Shown: one piece after another, positions 1 through 6,206 of the stretch
Position numbering within the stretch: position 1 is the stretch's first letter
Layout of the letters: every line of letters starts with the position of its first letter
Source of the DNA: Planctomycetota bacterium
GTDB taxonomy: Bacteria > Planctomycetota > Planctomycetia > Pirellulales > Pirellulaceae
DNA length: 11,197 nt
Direction: 5' to 3'
Assembly (NCBI GenBank): GCA_019347795.1
Contig: JAHWKS010000079.1
Location: forward strand, 1 to 11,197
Notes under the pieces: generated by a model
Database searches by the model: none
The model's input: the letters and a program-made list of their open reading frames with translations, nothing else
Told to the model about the DNA's origin: nothing
Position numbers and translations under genes: made by a program

Positions 1-1
1 C

Positions 2-646
2 CCGGACACCAACCCCGCCCCGGCCGATGACCCCCCCGGCGCGCCTCCCGCCGCCCACCCCCATGACACACAAGCCCCGCCCGCCGCCGACCCGTTCGGC
101 GCGCCTCCCGCGGCTGAGCCGGAGGAGAAAGAAGAGCCGGCCGGGGACGATCCCTTCGGCGCTCCGCCTCCTGCGGCCGAGCCGGAGGCGCCGGCGAGTG
201 ATGATCCCTTCGGGGCGCCGCCGGCCGCCGAGTCCGGCGCCGCTGCGGATGACATCTTCGGCGCCGCGCTCCCGGACGATTCCGGCGACGTGGCCGACAG
301 CGAGGAGCCGGCCCCCGCCGATGACGCCGCGGGTTCGCTGGACGACCTCTTTGCACCCCCGCCGGCGCCCGAGCAGCCGGCCACCGAGGAAGCGAAGGAG
401 CCCGCCGCCGATCCATTCGGCGCCGCCGACTCGCTCCCCGAGCGCCTGTGGACCGACAACACCGGCACGTTCGAAATCCGCGGCCGCTTGGCCGGGGCGC
501 TGGATGAGAAGATTCGCATCCTCAAGGACAACGGCCGCTACACAACCGTGCCGATGCGGCGTCTAAGCGACGCCGACCAGCAGTACGTCGCCGAGCGCGT
601 CGCCGAGATGCGCAACCAAGAAGAAAGCCTGATCGCCGGCCAATAG
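2..646 (+). CDS. SHD1-domain protein with DPFG-repeat tail, 5'-truncated
   Basis: The reading frame is open from the window edge to a TAG stop, giving 214 residues of C-terminal sequence; the true start lies upstream. Residues 1-145 are Ala/Pro/Asp/Glu-rich, surely disordered, and carry repeated D-D-P-F-G-A-P-P-A-A-E units. Residues ~148-202 form an SHD1 domain (Sla1 homology domain 1), recognised from LWTDNTGTFEIRG, the KDNGR turn, VPMRRLSDADQQYV and the helix after it. SHD1 domains are common in planctomycete proteins; in yeast Sla1 the domain binds NPFxD endocytic peptides. Cellular location and partner are unknown because the N-terminus is missing. A GTG at 290 could act as an internal start, but the repeats continue in frame upstream of it, so I treat the whole stretch as coding. 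High-GC third positions support this frame over the Arg/Pro-rich alternatives. Domain call fairly sure; role inferred only. Confidence 0.85.
   Translation, partial: PDTNPAPADDPPGAPPAAHPHDTQAPPAADPFGAPPAAEPEEKEEPAGDDPFGAPPPAAEPEAPASDDPFGAPPAAESGAAADDIFGAALPDDSGDVADSEEPAPADDAAGSLDDLFAPPPAPEQPATEEAKEPAADPFGAADSLPERLWTDNTGTFEIRGRLAGALDEKIRILKDNGRYTTVPMRRLSDADQQYVAERVAEMRNQEESLIAGQ
26..427 (+). repeat. Protein-level DDPFGAPPAAE repeats
   Basis: About seven copies of an acidic-DPFGA-Pro/Ala unit lie in the tail of the SHD1 protein, numbered from the window-edge codon. Residues 9-18 are degenerate (DDPPGAPPAA). Residues 30-39, 49-60 and 67-77 are near-identical. Residues 83-88 (DDIFGA), 114-120 (DDLFAPP) and 137-142 (DPFGAA) are shorter. 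The coding DNA of the central units is also similar (gatcccttcgg occurs twice), which suggests expansion by duplication. Each unit has one exposed aromatic (Phe) next to acidic residues, like a short linear binding motif. Confidence 0.85.
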
Positions 647-671
647 TCGCCCGGCATCAGCGCAGCAAAGC

Positions 672-707
672 AACGGGCCGCGAAGCGCCTTCGCTTCGCG
701 GCCCGTT
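672..707. terminator. Perfect palindrome between convergent genes, likely bidirectional terminator
   Basis: A perfect 16-bp inverted repeat (AACGGGCCGCGAAGCG and its exact complement) encloses a CCTT loop. It sits midway between the stop codons of the SHD1 gene and the kinase gene. The 3' side on the + strand reads TTTCGT; on the - strand the stem ends in TT followed by GCTTTG. The U-tracts are short, but the stem is very strong and the placement is ideal for ending both transcripts. Confidence 0.75.
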
Positions 708-722
708 TCGTACTTACAGCAG

Positions 723-2387
723 TTACTCGCGTTCGAGGATCGCGCGGATGGTGGTGCGGCCGCCGGATTCGAGGGCGAAGTCGCGGATGTAGGGGGCGAA
801 GCCTTGCTTGGTGATCCGCAGGCGGTAGAGGCCGGGCGCCGCGTGGAAGTTCACCTCGTCCGCCGCGAGCTGACGCAGCTCCAGGACGCTGGATTCGTCG
901 AACACCTCCACCAGCGCGTCGCCCGGGTAGACTTCGAGCGAAACCGATCCGCCGCGATCCAGCCGCGCCGCCAGCCCCAATCCGGCCGCGATGGCGATGC
1001 TCGCCGCCACGCACGCCACGCCCGCGGAGAGCGAGTTGCGAGTTCGCCGCCGAGGACGCACGTTGACGGGCGCAGGCGCCGCCGTTTCCACCGGAATGCA
1101 AGGCTGCTGCGGTGGAACCGAGGAAGCCGGGAGCTCCCGCTCGCGAGGCATTTCCGACGCCGCGGGCCAGACCCGCGCCACGACCGCCAATGGCGGCCCG
1201 GCGATCGCCGCGGCGGGAACGGCGGCCAGCGTCGCCTCGTCGTCTTCAGTTCGCCAACGCGAACGCCTCACCGGCGCGAGCGGCGAAGAAGCAATCGCCG
1301 TCACCGTGTCGGAAACGGGCGATGCCTTATCGGCCGTGGGGCGGGACGCCGCCGCCGCGGCGGGGAGCGGCGCAAGCTCCAGATCTCCGATCACCGCCCG
1401 CAACGAGGCATAGCGGTGCTCGATGTTCTTGGCCATCATCCGCCGGCAGATCGCGTCGAGCTGGCGCGGCACGTCGGAGCGTTTCTCGCGAAGCGAGGGA
1501 ATCGGCGCCCGCAGGTGCGCCAGCAGTACGTCGAAGTCCGATTCGCCCGCGTAGGGCATCTCGCCGGCGAGCATCCGGTAGAGCGTGCAGCCGAGGGCGT
1601 AAATGTCGCACTCGGGGCTGGCGTTTTTAGGATCGAGGGCTTGCTCGGGCGCCATATAGTGCGGCGTCCCTAGAAGCTGGCCGCTGTGGGTAAGCCGCTC
1701 GCTGGCGGGATCATCGGCGGCGGCGGCGACGCGGGCGATGCCCATGTCGAGGATCTTAATCTCACCCCCGGGACCGACCAGCAGATTGGACGGCTTGATA
1801 TCGCGGTGGACGACGCCCTTCGCGTGAGCGTACGACAGCGCGCCGGCGGTCTGCATCACGATGTTCACCGCCTGCGCCACCGAGAGCGGACCGTGCTCGT
1901 GAAGGTAGGCTTCCAGGTTCGGCCCGTCTACGTACTCCATCGCGAGGAAGTGCGTCTCGCCGTCGCGGCCGGAGTCGAGGGCGCGGACGATGTTCGGATG
2001 GCGCAGCCGCCGGGCCGCCCGCACTTCCCGCTGAAATCGCTCCAAGTGGCGCGGCGAGTCGGTCCACTGGCTGCGGAGCACCTTGAGGGCCACCCAGCGA
2101 CGCCGCGGGCGGTCCCAAGCCCGGTACACGCGGCCCATGGCGCCGGCGCCGAGCCGCTCGGCCAGCACGTAATCGCCGATCACCAGCGCATCGAGCCGCC
2201 CTCGTTGAATTTTGGCGGCCTGGTACTGCGTGAGCTGGCCGCCGGCGACCAGTTGCTTCAAGAATCGCTCGCCCCGCCGCAGCCGCGGCTCCTTCCGCAG
2301 CCGATGACGCCACAGCGCCCCCTCGCGGGCCGGCATCAGCCGCCACGCAATGAGCTGCTCGACGATTTCCTCAGGGGATAGCGACAT
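723..2387 (-). CDS. Membrane-anchored Hanks-type Ser/Thr protein kinase
   Basis: A 554-residue protein kinase phosphorylating Ser/Thr on unknown targets. Residues 5-65 resemble the helical N-terminal module of many planctomycete kinases (FLKQLVAGGQLTQYQAAKI, then GDYVL). The kinase domain spans ~70-340: glycine loop GAGAMG 80-85, VALK lysine K102, alphaC Glu E121, HRDIKPSN 194-201 with catalytic D196, magnesium-binding DMG 214-216 (DMG for DFG is usual in these kinases), APE 246-248. All key residues are present, so it should be active. An Ala/Pro-rich linker (~338-450) ends in basic RPRRRTRN before one membrane helix (454-476). Residues 481-551 form a small PEGA-like beta domain predicted outside the membrane. 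The in-frame GTG at 2426 would add 13 residues; neither start has a clear Shine-Dalgarno, and the ATG at 2387 fits the family better. It may be a stand-alone gene. Confidence 0.93.
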   Translation of the reverse strand: MSLSPEEIVEQLIAWRLMPAREGALWRHRLRKEPRLRRGERFLKQLVAGGQLTQYQAAKIQRGRLDALVIGDYVLAERLGAGAMGRVYRAWDRPRRRWVALKVLRSQWTDSPRHLERFQREVRAARRLRHPNIVRALDSGRDGETHFLAMEYVDGPNLEAYLHEHGPLSVAQAVNIVMQTAGALSYAHAKGVVHRDIKPSNLLVGPGGEIKILDMGIARVAAAADDPASERLTHSGQLLGTPHYMAPEQALDPKNASPECDIYALGCTLYRMLAGEMPYAGESDFDVLLAHLRAPIPSLREKRSDVPRQLDAICRRMMAKNIEHRYASLRAVIGDLELAPLPAAAAASRPTADKASPVSDTVTAIASSPLAPVRRSRWRTEDDEATLAAVPAAAIAGPPLAVVARVWPAASEMPRERELPASSVPPQQPCIPVETAAPAPVNVRPRRRTRNSLSAGVACVAASIAIAAGLGLAARLDRGGSVSLEVYPGDALVEVFDESSVLELRQLAADEVNFHAAPGLYRLRITKQGFAPYIRDFALESGGRTTIRAILERE

Positions 2388-2457
2388 GGAAGGCAGCCCG
2401 TCCGGACAACGTGGATCGATCCCCACCTTGGAGCCGTTTTTGCCGGCTGACCGGCTC

Positions 2458-2528
2458 TTCGCAACCGCCGGCGAGGCTCATTCCTACCCTATTAATGGCC
2501 GTCGGGGCATCCAATGTTTCGCAACCGC
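2458..2528. repeat. Pair of 11-bp direct repeats upstream of the kinase
   Basis: TTCGCAACCGC occurs exactly at 2458-2468 and again at 2518-2528, a centre-to-centre distance of 60 bp (about six helical turns). Both copies lie in the 158-bp gap between the MenC-like gene and the kinase start. This would suit a pair of regulator half-sites, but could also be a chance duplication. Confidence 0.4.
2486..2514 (-). promoter_or_regulatory. Weak candidate promoter for the kinase gene
   Basis: On the minus strand TTGGAT (-35, 2509-2514) and TAGGGT (-10, 2486-2491) are 17 bp apart, and no better pair was seen in this gap. The match to sigma70 consensus is poor. It falls between the two copies of the TTCGCAACCGC repeat, which is why I record it. 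Confidence 0.2.
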
Positions 2529-2545
2529 TCCAGAACGCACAAAAC

Positions 2546-3655
2546 TCAAGGGATTCCAGCGTGTTGGACGGATTGACGCTCGAGAAGTTCCGGAATCGGG
2601 CTGGGCAAGCGCTCCAGGGCCTGTACGCTGGGGACGCCGCCGGGGGGGATGACTAGCTCGATCGGTGGGTCCGCCAAGTCCTGGGCGTAGAAGCGGTTGC
2701 TGGGAAAGATGTCGGCGGGGTAGGTGAAGTTGTCCAGCATCGCCAATGCGATACAGTGCGACGCCCCGACCGCGCTCTCCAGCATTCCGCCGACCCAGCA
2801 CGGTATGGACGACGCGCGGCAGAGATGGTGGATGTCGGCCGCGACGGTGAGTCCGCCCACCCGGCCGGGCTTGATGTTGATCATGCGGCAGCTCTTGAGG
2901 GCAATCGCTTGCTCCGCCTGCCGCAGCCCGGCGATCGTCTCATCCAGGCAGATCGGCGTGCGCAAGTGCGACTGCAGCTCCGCGTGCTCCAGGAAGTCGT
3001 CGTGCGCCAGCGGCTGCTCGATCATGGCCAGGCCCAACTCGTCGATCTCGCGGAACATCGGCAGATCGCTCAGACGGTAGCCGGCGTTGCAGTCGATGTG
3101 CAGCGTCAAATCGGGATGCCGCTCGCGGACCGCCCGGAGCATGGGAAGGTCCCAGCCGGGGCGAAACTTGAGCTTCACGCGCGCGAAGCCCTGCTCCACG
3201 GCGGCGTCCACGTGGGCGAGCAGCTCTTCCACGGAGTCCATCACGCCGAAGTCGGCGCCGACGGGAACGAGGTCGCGCTGGGCGCCGAGGGCCGTGTGCA
3301 GCGGTACGCCGGCGTGCTGGGAATAGAGGCTCCACCAGGCGGCGTCGAGGGCCGCCTTGGCGAACGGGTTGCCTTTGAAGATCGCCAGCCGCTGTTGCAG
3401 TTGATGAGCGTCGGCGATGTCCTGGCCCACCAGGTGCGGGGCCAGCCAGTCGCGCAGTACGGCGAAGACGCCGCCGGCCCACTCGCCGCTGTAGCAGGGC
3501 GCCGCCAGCGGCGACGATTCGCCCCAACCGGTCAGCGACCCGCTCTCGATGCGGCACAGGATCGAATGAACCTCCGCATCCTCGCCATACGCAGTGCGCC
3601 ACGGGGCGATCAGCGGCATCGCAACGTGGTGCAGTTCGATGCGGTCGATTTTCAT
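2546..3655 (-). CDS. menC: o-Succinylbenzoate synthase / N-succinylamino acid racemase family (enolase superfamily)
   Basis: A 369-residue cytoplasmic enzyme of the muconate-lactonizing subgroup of the enolase superfamily. MenC dehydrates SHCHC to o-succinylbenzoate in menaquinone synthesis; close homologues racemise N-succinyl or N-acyl amino acids (NSAR). An N-terminal capping domain (MKIDRIELHHVAMPL, then GWGESSPL) precedes the barrel. Visible active-site residues are the K161-x-K163 pair in RVKLKF, metal ligands D188 (HIDCNAGY), E213 (MIEQPL) and D238 (CLDET), and opposite base K262 in NIKPGRVGG. The spacing and GGMLESAVG (289-297) match the NSAR/OSBS subfamily closely, and R265 occupies the second-shell Arg position associated with NSAR activity. 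No other men gene or N-succinyltransferase/hydrolase lies nearby, so the substrate cannot be decided. The ATG start follows an AAGGTGAG ribosome-binding site. Family call firm; the gene symbol is provisional. Confidence 0.88.
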   Translation of the reverse strand: MKIDRIELHHVAMPLIAPWRTAYGEDAEVHSILCRIESGSLTGWGESSPLAAPCYSGEWAGGVFAVLRDWLAPHLVGQDIADAHQLQQRLAIFKGNPFAKAALDAAWWSLYSQHAGVPLHTALGAQRDLVPVGADFGVMDSVEELLAHVDAAVEQGFARVKLKFRPGWDLPMLRAVRERHPDLTLHIDCNAGYRLSDLPMFREIDELGLAMIEQPLAHDDFLEHAELQSHLRTPICLDETIAGLRQAEQAIALKSCRMINIKPGRVGGLTVAADIHHLCRASSIPCWVGGMLESAVGASHCIALAMLDNFTYPADIFPSNRFYAQDLADPPIELVIPPGGVPSVQALERLPSPIPELLERQSVQHAGIP

Positions 3656-3736
3656 CGGCTCACCTTCGCGATATCAGCAACCGGCAAAAAGTTTGGACCA
3701 AAGCTGACTCCAAAAAAAAGCAACGAAACGCAACCG

Positions 3737-3860
3737 ACGCGAGAGGCGCAAAGGGCGCAAAGGCACGTGTCTTTTGCAACGCCGCGCGCGTCGGCGCAGG
3801 CGGCCAGGCGAGCCAGGGCGCACACGCTTGCGTCTTTTGTGTCTCTTGCGACTTTTGCGT
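3737..3860. repeat. Degenerate CGCAAAG-type dispersed inverted repeat
   Basis: The left part (3737-3770) holds tandem gGCGCAAAG units. The right part (3817-3860) holds the same theme inverted: GCGTCTTTTGTGTCTCTTGCGACTTTTGCGT is read here as separate degenerate units gcgtctttt / gtgtctctt / gcgactttt / gcgt. The region between is GC-rich. This resembles the 'ACGCAAAG' intergenic repeats common in planctomycete genomes. It lies in the 321-bp gap between menC and the DUF1559 gene, which otherwise holds only the terminator just upstream of it on the minus strand. A minus-strand open frame crosses the repeat but its composition is unlike a protein. Confidence 0.6.
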
Positions 3861-3902
3861 TAGCTTCTTTCCGGCGCAGGTTCCACCTTCTGCTGACGAG
3901 AC

Positions 3903-3943
3903 AAAAAAAGAGCGAGCGGCCGTGACTCATCACCGCCGCCCGC
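3903..3943 (-). terminator. Intrinsic terminator of the DUF1559 gene
   Basis: Read on the minus strand, a 14-bp stem (GCGGGCGGCGGTGA paired with TCACGGCCGCTCGC, one G-U pair and one G-G mismatch) closes a TGAG loop. It is followed by TC and a run of seven T. It begins 33 nt after the DUF1559 stop codon: a classic Rho-independent terminator, which separates that gene from menC downstream. Confidence 0.88.
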
Positions 3944-3976
3944 CTTATGCATATCGCAACTGGGATGCCCGGAAAC

Positions 3977-5074
3977 TTAAAAGCTATCCACCACCTCACG
4001 CCCGCGCCGGCTACCGAGGGCGCCCCAAATTCCGTAGGGACCGAGGGGCGGTGGAACGGGACCGGATTTCACGTTGGCCGGCTCAGGGTTGTTTGGATCG
4101 CCGGCGTCGATTTGCTCGGAGATCATCCGCGATGAACCATCGCAGAACAGCACGGCCACGCCGCCGGTGTGATAGCTTGACGGCGTGAAAATTCCTTTGC
4201 TCTGCTCAAGGTGGTTGGGATGCGGATCAATGCAACTAGGCGAGTTTGGAGGCAGAATGGTCGATATCGCCGCGAAAACCGGCCCGCCGTCGTGCCATCG
4301 CCGGCCGCTAAAGGCATGAGTATTCCCGGGCGTCAGGGTTCCATTTCCGGCGTCAGCGGCGGCGCACTGGGCTGCCGTCAAGCCAGAAATCGCCTTAATC
4401 CCGCCCTTAATCTCATTGCTATCAAACGCCCGCACCCGCTCGGACATGGCGACCGTGTTGCTTGTGCCATCCAGGAAATCGGCGGTGCGAACTCGGGAAT
4501 TGTGGCCAAACACCCCACGCGGTTCTTTGGCGGGAAACCGGGGCGGCAGCGCCGGGGGAAAGGGGCCGGAATCGGTGCTCCAGATCGAGTCGCCGGCGGA
4601 AAACGCATAGTTCGTTTCCCCAAATCCGCTGCCCGTGGCGCCCGCGGGTTCGTCCGAGGGACAAATTAAACCTTCAATCTGAGTTGCCCACAACGGCCAA
4701 GTTACATCGGGGCCAGGACCTCCCTTTGGTCCGGCCGATCCGCCATAGATCGTTTCGTACAGCGGCAATTGCTCCAAGTGCGGGAGCAAGAGGATCATGC
4801 CGCTGAGTCGGCTGGCGTTATTGTTGGGGGATGCAGGATCGTTCGTGCCCCCATCCGTGCCCCCTTGCCGCCAGGGATAGTACTGCTGGGCGATCTCGTA
4901 CTGCTGGATCGCCAGCCCCAGTTGCTTCAACTGGTTCAGGCACTGCGTGCGGCGGGCGGTTTCGCGGGCGGCCTGCACCGCCGGCAACAAGAGGCCCACC
5001 AGAACGCCGATGATGGCGATCACCACCAGCATCTCAACAAGCGTGAAGCCGCGAAGGGGAGTGGTCCTGCGCAT
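3977..5074 (-). CDS. DUF1559 protein with type IV pilin-like N-terminus
   Basis: A 365-residue member of the large planctomycete DUF1559 family (H-X9-DG proteins). The N-terminus MRRTTPLRGFTLVEML is a prepilin motif: cleavage by prepilin peptidase is expected after G9, with F10 methylated and E14 in the conserved +5 position. Residues 10-31 form the single membrane/assembly helix, ending in LLPAVQAARETARR. Family landmarks follow: CPSD at 138-141, FLDGTSNT at 200-207, the C-terminal H302-X9-D312-G313 motif, and a terminal GALGSRRGREVV. Family members are numerous per genome and are thought to be pseudopilin-like surface or secretion proteins; the exact role is not known. The frame is open to 5164, but the ATG at 5074 follows GAGGAG with 7-nt spacing and places the pilin motif at the N-terminus, so that start is chosen. 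It is transcribed alone: own terminator and a divergent neighbour. Confidence 0.95.
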   Translation of the reverse strand: MRRTTPLRGFTLVEMLVVIAIIGVLVGLLLPAVQAARETARRTQCLNQLKQLGLAIQQYEIAQQYYPWRQGGTDGGTNDPASPNNNASRLSGMILLLPHLEQLPLYETIYGGSAGPKGGPGPDVTWPLWATQIEGLICPSDEPAGATGSGFGETNYAFSAGDSIWSTDSGPFPPALPPRFPAKEPRGVFGHNSRVRTADFLDGTSNTVAMSERVRAFDSNEIKGGIKAISGLTAAQCAAADAGNGTLTPGNTHAFSGRRWHDGGPVFAAISTILPPNSPSCIDPHPNHLEQSKGIFTPSSYHTGGVAVLFCDGSSRMISEQIDAGDPNNPEPANVKSGPVPPPLGPYGIWGALGSRRGREVVDSF

Positions 5075-5081
5075 CTCAAAG

Positions 5082-5087
5082 CTCCTC
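5082..5087 (-). promoter_or_regulatory. Ribosome binding site deciding the DUF1559 start
   Basis: GAGGAG on the minus strand, 7 nt before the ATG at 5074. It supports this start over the 30-residue-longer upstream frame. Confidence 0.75.
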
Positions 5088-5170
5088 TGTTCCACCGGAA
5101 GAAGGGCGTCGGTCGGCCGGCGATGAAAAGTCGGGACGAGTCTTCGCTTTTGCGAATTTGTCAAGATTTA

Positions 5171-5199
5171 TTAGTAACAGACTGCGCCGCTAGCGTCAA
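5171..5199 (-). promoter_or_regulatory. Candidate sigma70-type promoter for DUF1559
   Basis: TTGACG (-35, 5194-5199) is 17 bp from TACTAA (-10, 5171-5176), which is preceded by a TGT extended -10 element. The predicted leader is about 90 nt and contains a small TTCGC-AAAA-GCGAA hairpin (5143-5156). The divergent rhomboid gene shares this 208-bp gap; for it I see only a poor + strand pair (TTGCGA 5150-5155, TAGTAA 5172-5177). Confidence 0.4.
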
Positions 5200-5282
5200 C
5201 TAAATGCGGTGCGATATATTAGGAGGCTTCCAGGCCGAGAGGGCTGCCCGCTTTTTCCCTTCGCGTTGGATACGGCTGGTCG

Positions 5283-6194
5283 ATGCGTCACATTGGATCG
5301 CTCCCGTCGCGGGAGGAGGCGGCTCGCTTCGCCGATTACCTGCTCACGCAGGGAGTGGAAGTCAAAGCCGAGGAGGATCCCGCCGGCTGGGCGATCTGGG
5401 TCCGCGACGAGAACCAGCTCGACGTCGCCCGCGAAGAGCTGGAGCAGTTCTCCGAGGCCCCCGACGACGAGCGTTACCGGCAGGCCTCAGGCTCGGCGGC
5501 GGCCCTCCGCCGCGAGGAGCAGAAGCGGCAGGAGGAGTATCGCCGCAAAACGCACGAGATGCGCGACCGCTGGAATCGGCCCGTCATGCAGCGCCGCCCG
5601 CTCACCGTGGTGCTGATCGTGCTGAGCGGCCTGGTTACCCTGCTCTCCGGCATGGGCGACAACTGGGAAATCGCCGGAGAGTTGAGCTTCGTGGAGATCA
5701 ATCGCAACGAGCAGGGGGCGCCGGTGCATCCCGTCGATGGCTTCCACGACATCAAGCAAGGACAGCTCTGGCGGCTGGTGACGCCGATCTTCCTGCACTT
5801 CGACATCCTCCACGTGCTCTTCAACTGCTACTGGGTCTTCCTCCTGGGAGGGATGATCGAAGAGCGACGCGGCGCCTGGCGGCTGGGGGCGATGGTGCTG
5901 GCGGTCGCCGTTATCTCCAACGCCGCGGAGTACAGCTTCACCGGCAACCCGGTGTTCGGCGGCATGTCGGGCGTGGTGTACGGGCTGCTGGGGTACATCT
6001 GGATGAAGATGCAGTTCGATCCCAAGGCCGGGTTCTACTTGGAGCCTTCTACGATTTTGATCCTGCTGGCGTTTCTGTTGATCTGCCTGACCGGCATCTT
6101 TCCGCGCATCGCCAACACCGCCCACGTCGCGGGCTTGTTGGTGGGCATGGCGGTCGGCTACGCCCCGACGCTCGTCCGCGGGTTGAGGTCGTAG
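5283..6194 (+). CDS. GlpG-like rhomboid intramembrane serine protease
   Basis: A 303-residue inner-membrane protease cleaving other membrane proteins within the bilayer. Residues 1-58 are the cytoplasmic GlpG-type N-domain (MRHIGSLPSREEAARFADYL). Residues ~75-98 are a highly charged helix (LRREEQKRQEEYRRK) linking it to the membrane core. About six membrane helices follow: ~105-124, 165-190, 198-217, 226-242, 255-272 and 277-297. The catalytic dyad is visible: S229 in GGMSGVVYG and H281 in TAHVAGLLVG. The oxyanion-side H177-x-x-x-N181 motif (HVLFN) and the W163-R164 of loop 1 are also present, so the enzyme should be active. The ATG has no strong Shine-Dalgarno, but the N-terminus matches the family. 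Its stop lies 12 bp from that of gcvPA, in convergent orientation. Substrate unknown. I leave the symbol blank because planctomycetes carry several rhomboids. Confidence 0.93.
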   Translation: MRHIGSLPSREEAARFADYLLTQGVEVKAEEDPAGWAIWVRDENQLDVAREELEQFSEAPDDERYRQASGSAAALRREEQKRQEEYRRKTHEMRDRWNRPVMQRRPLTVVLIVLSGLVTLLSGMGDNWEIAGELSFVEINRNEQGAPVHPVDGFHDIKQGQLWRLVTPIFLHFDILHVLFNCYWVFLLGGMIEERRGAWRLGAMVLAVAVISNAAEYSFTGNPVFGGMSGVVYGLLGYIWMKMQFDPKAGFYLEPSTILILLAFLLICLTGIFPRIANTAHVAGLLVGMAVGYAPTLVRGLRS

Positions 6195-6206
6195 CGGCCC
6201 GAAGGA

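Noticed and set aside
27..566. Open frame encoding an Arg/Pro-rich 179-residue protein
   Set aside because: It is the +1 shadow of the SHD1 gene: extreme R/P/S composition from high-GC codons and no domain, whereas the other frame gives clear repeats and an SHD1 domain.
804..1673. Long + strand open frame opposite the kinase gene
   Set aside because: Antisense shadow in GC-rich DNA. The minus frame carries every kinase motif; the plus frame has no recognisable domain.
1730..1750. DMG instead of DFG in the kinase as a sign of inactivity
   Set aside because: The Asp is kept, and DMG is common in planctomycete Hanks-type kinases; the other catalytic residues are intact.
2756..3925. 389-codon + strand open frame opposite menC
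   Set aside because: Antisense shadow running past the gene end into the repeat and terminator; composition rich in R, Q, A and G with no domain.
3652..3999. 115-codon minus-strand open frame between DUF1559 and menC
   Set aside because: It crosses the DUF1559 terminator and the CGCAAAG repeat, overlaps both neighbours' ends, and has the Cys/Arg/Ala composition typical of translated repeats.
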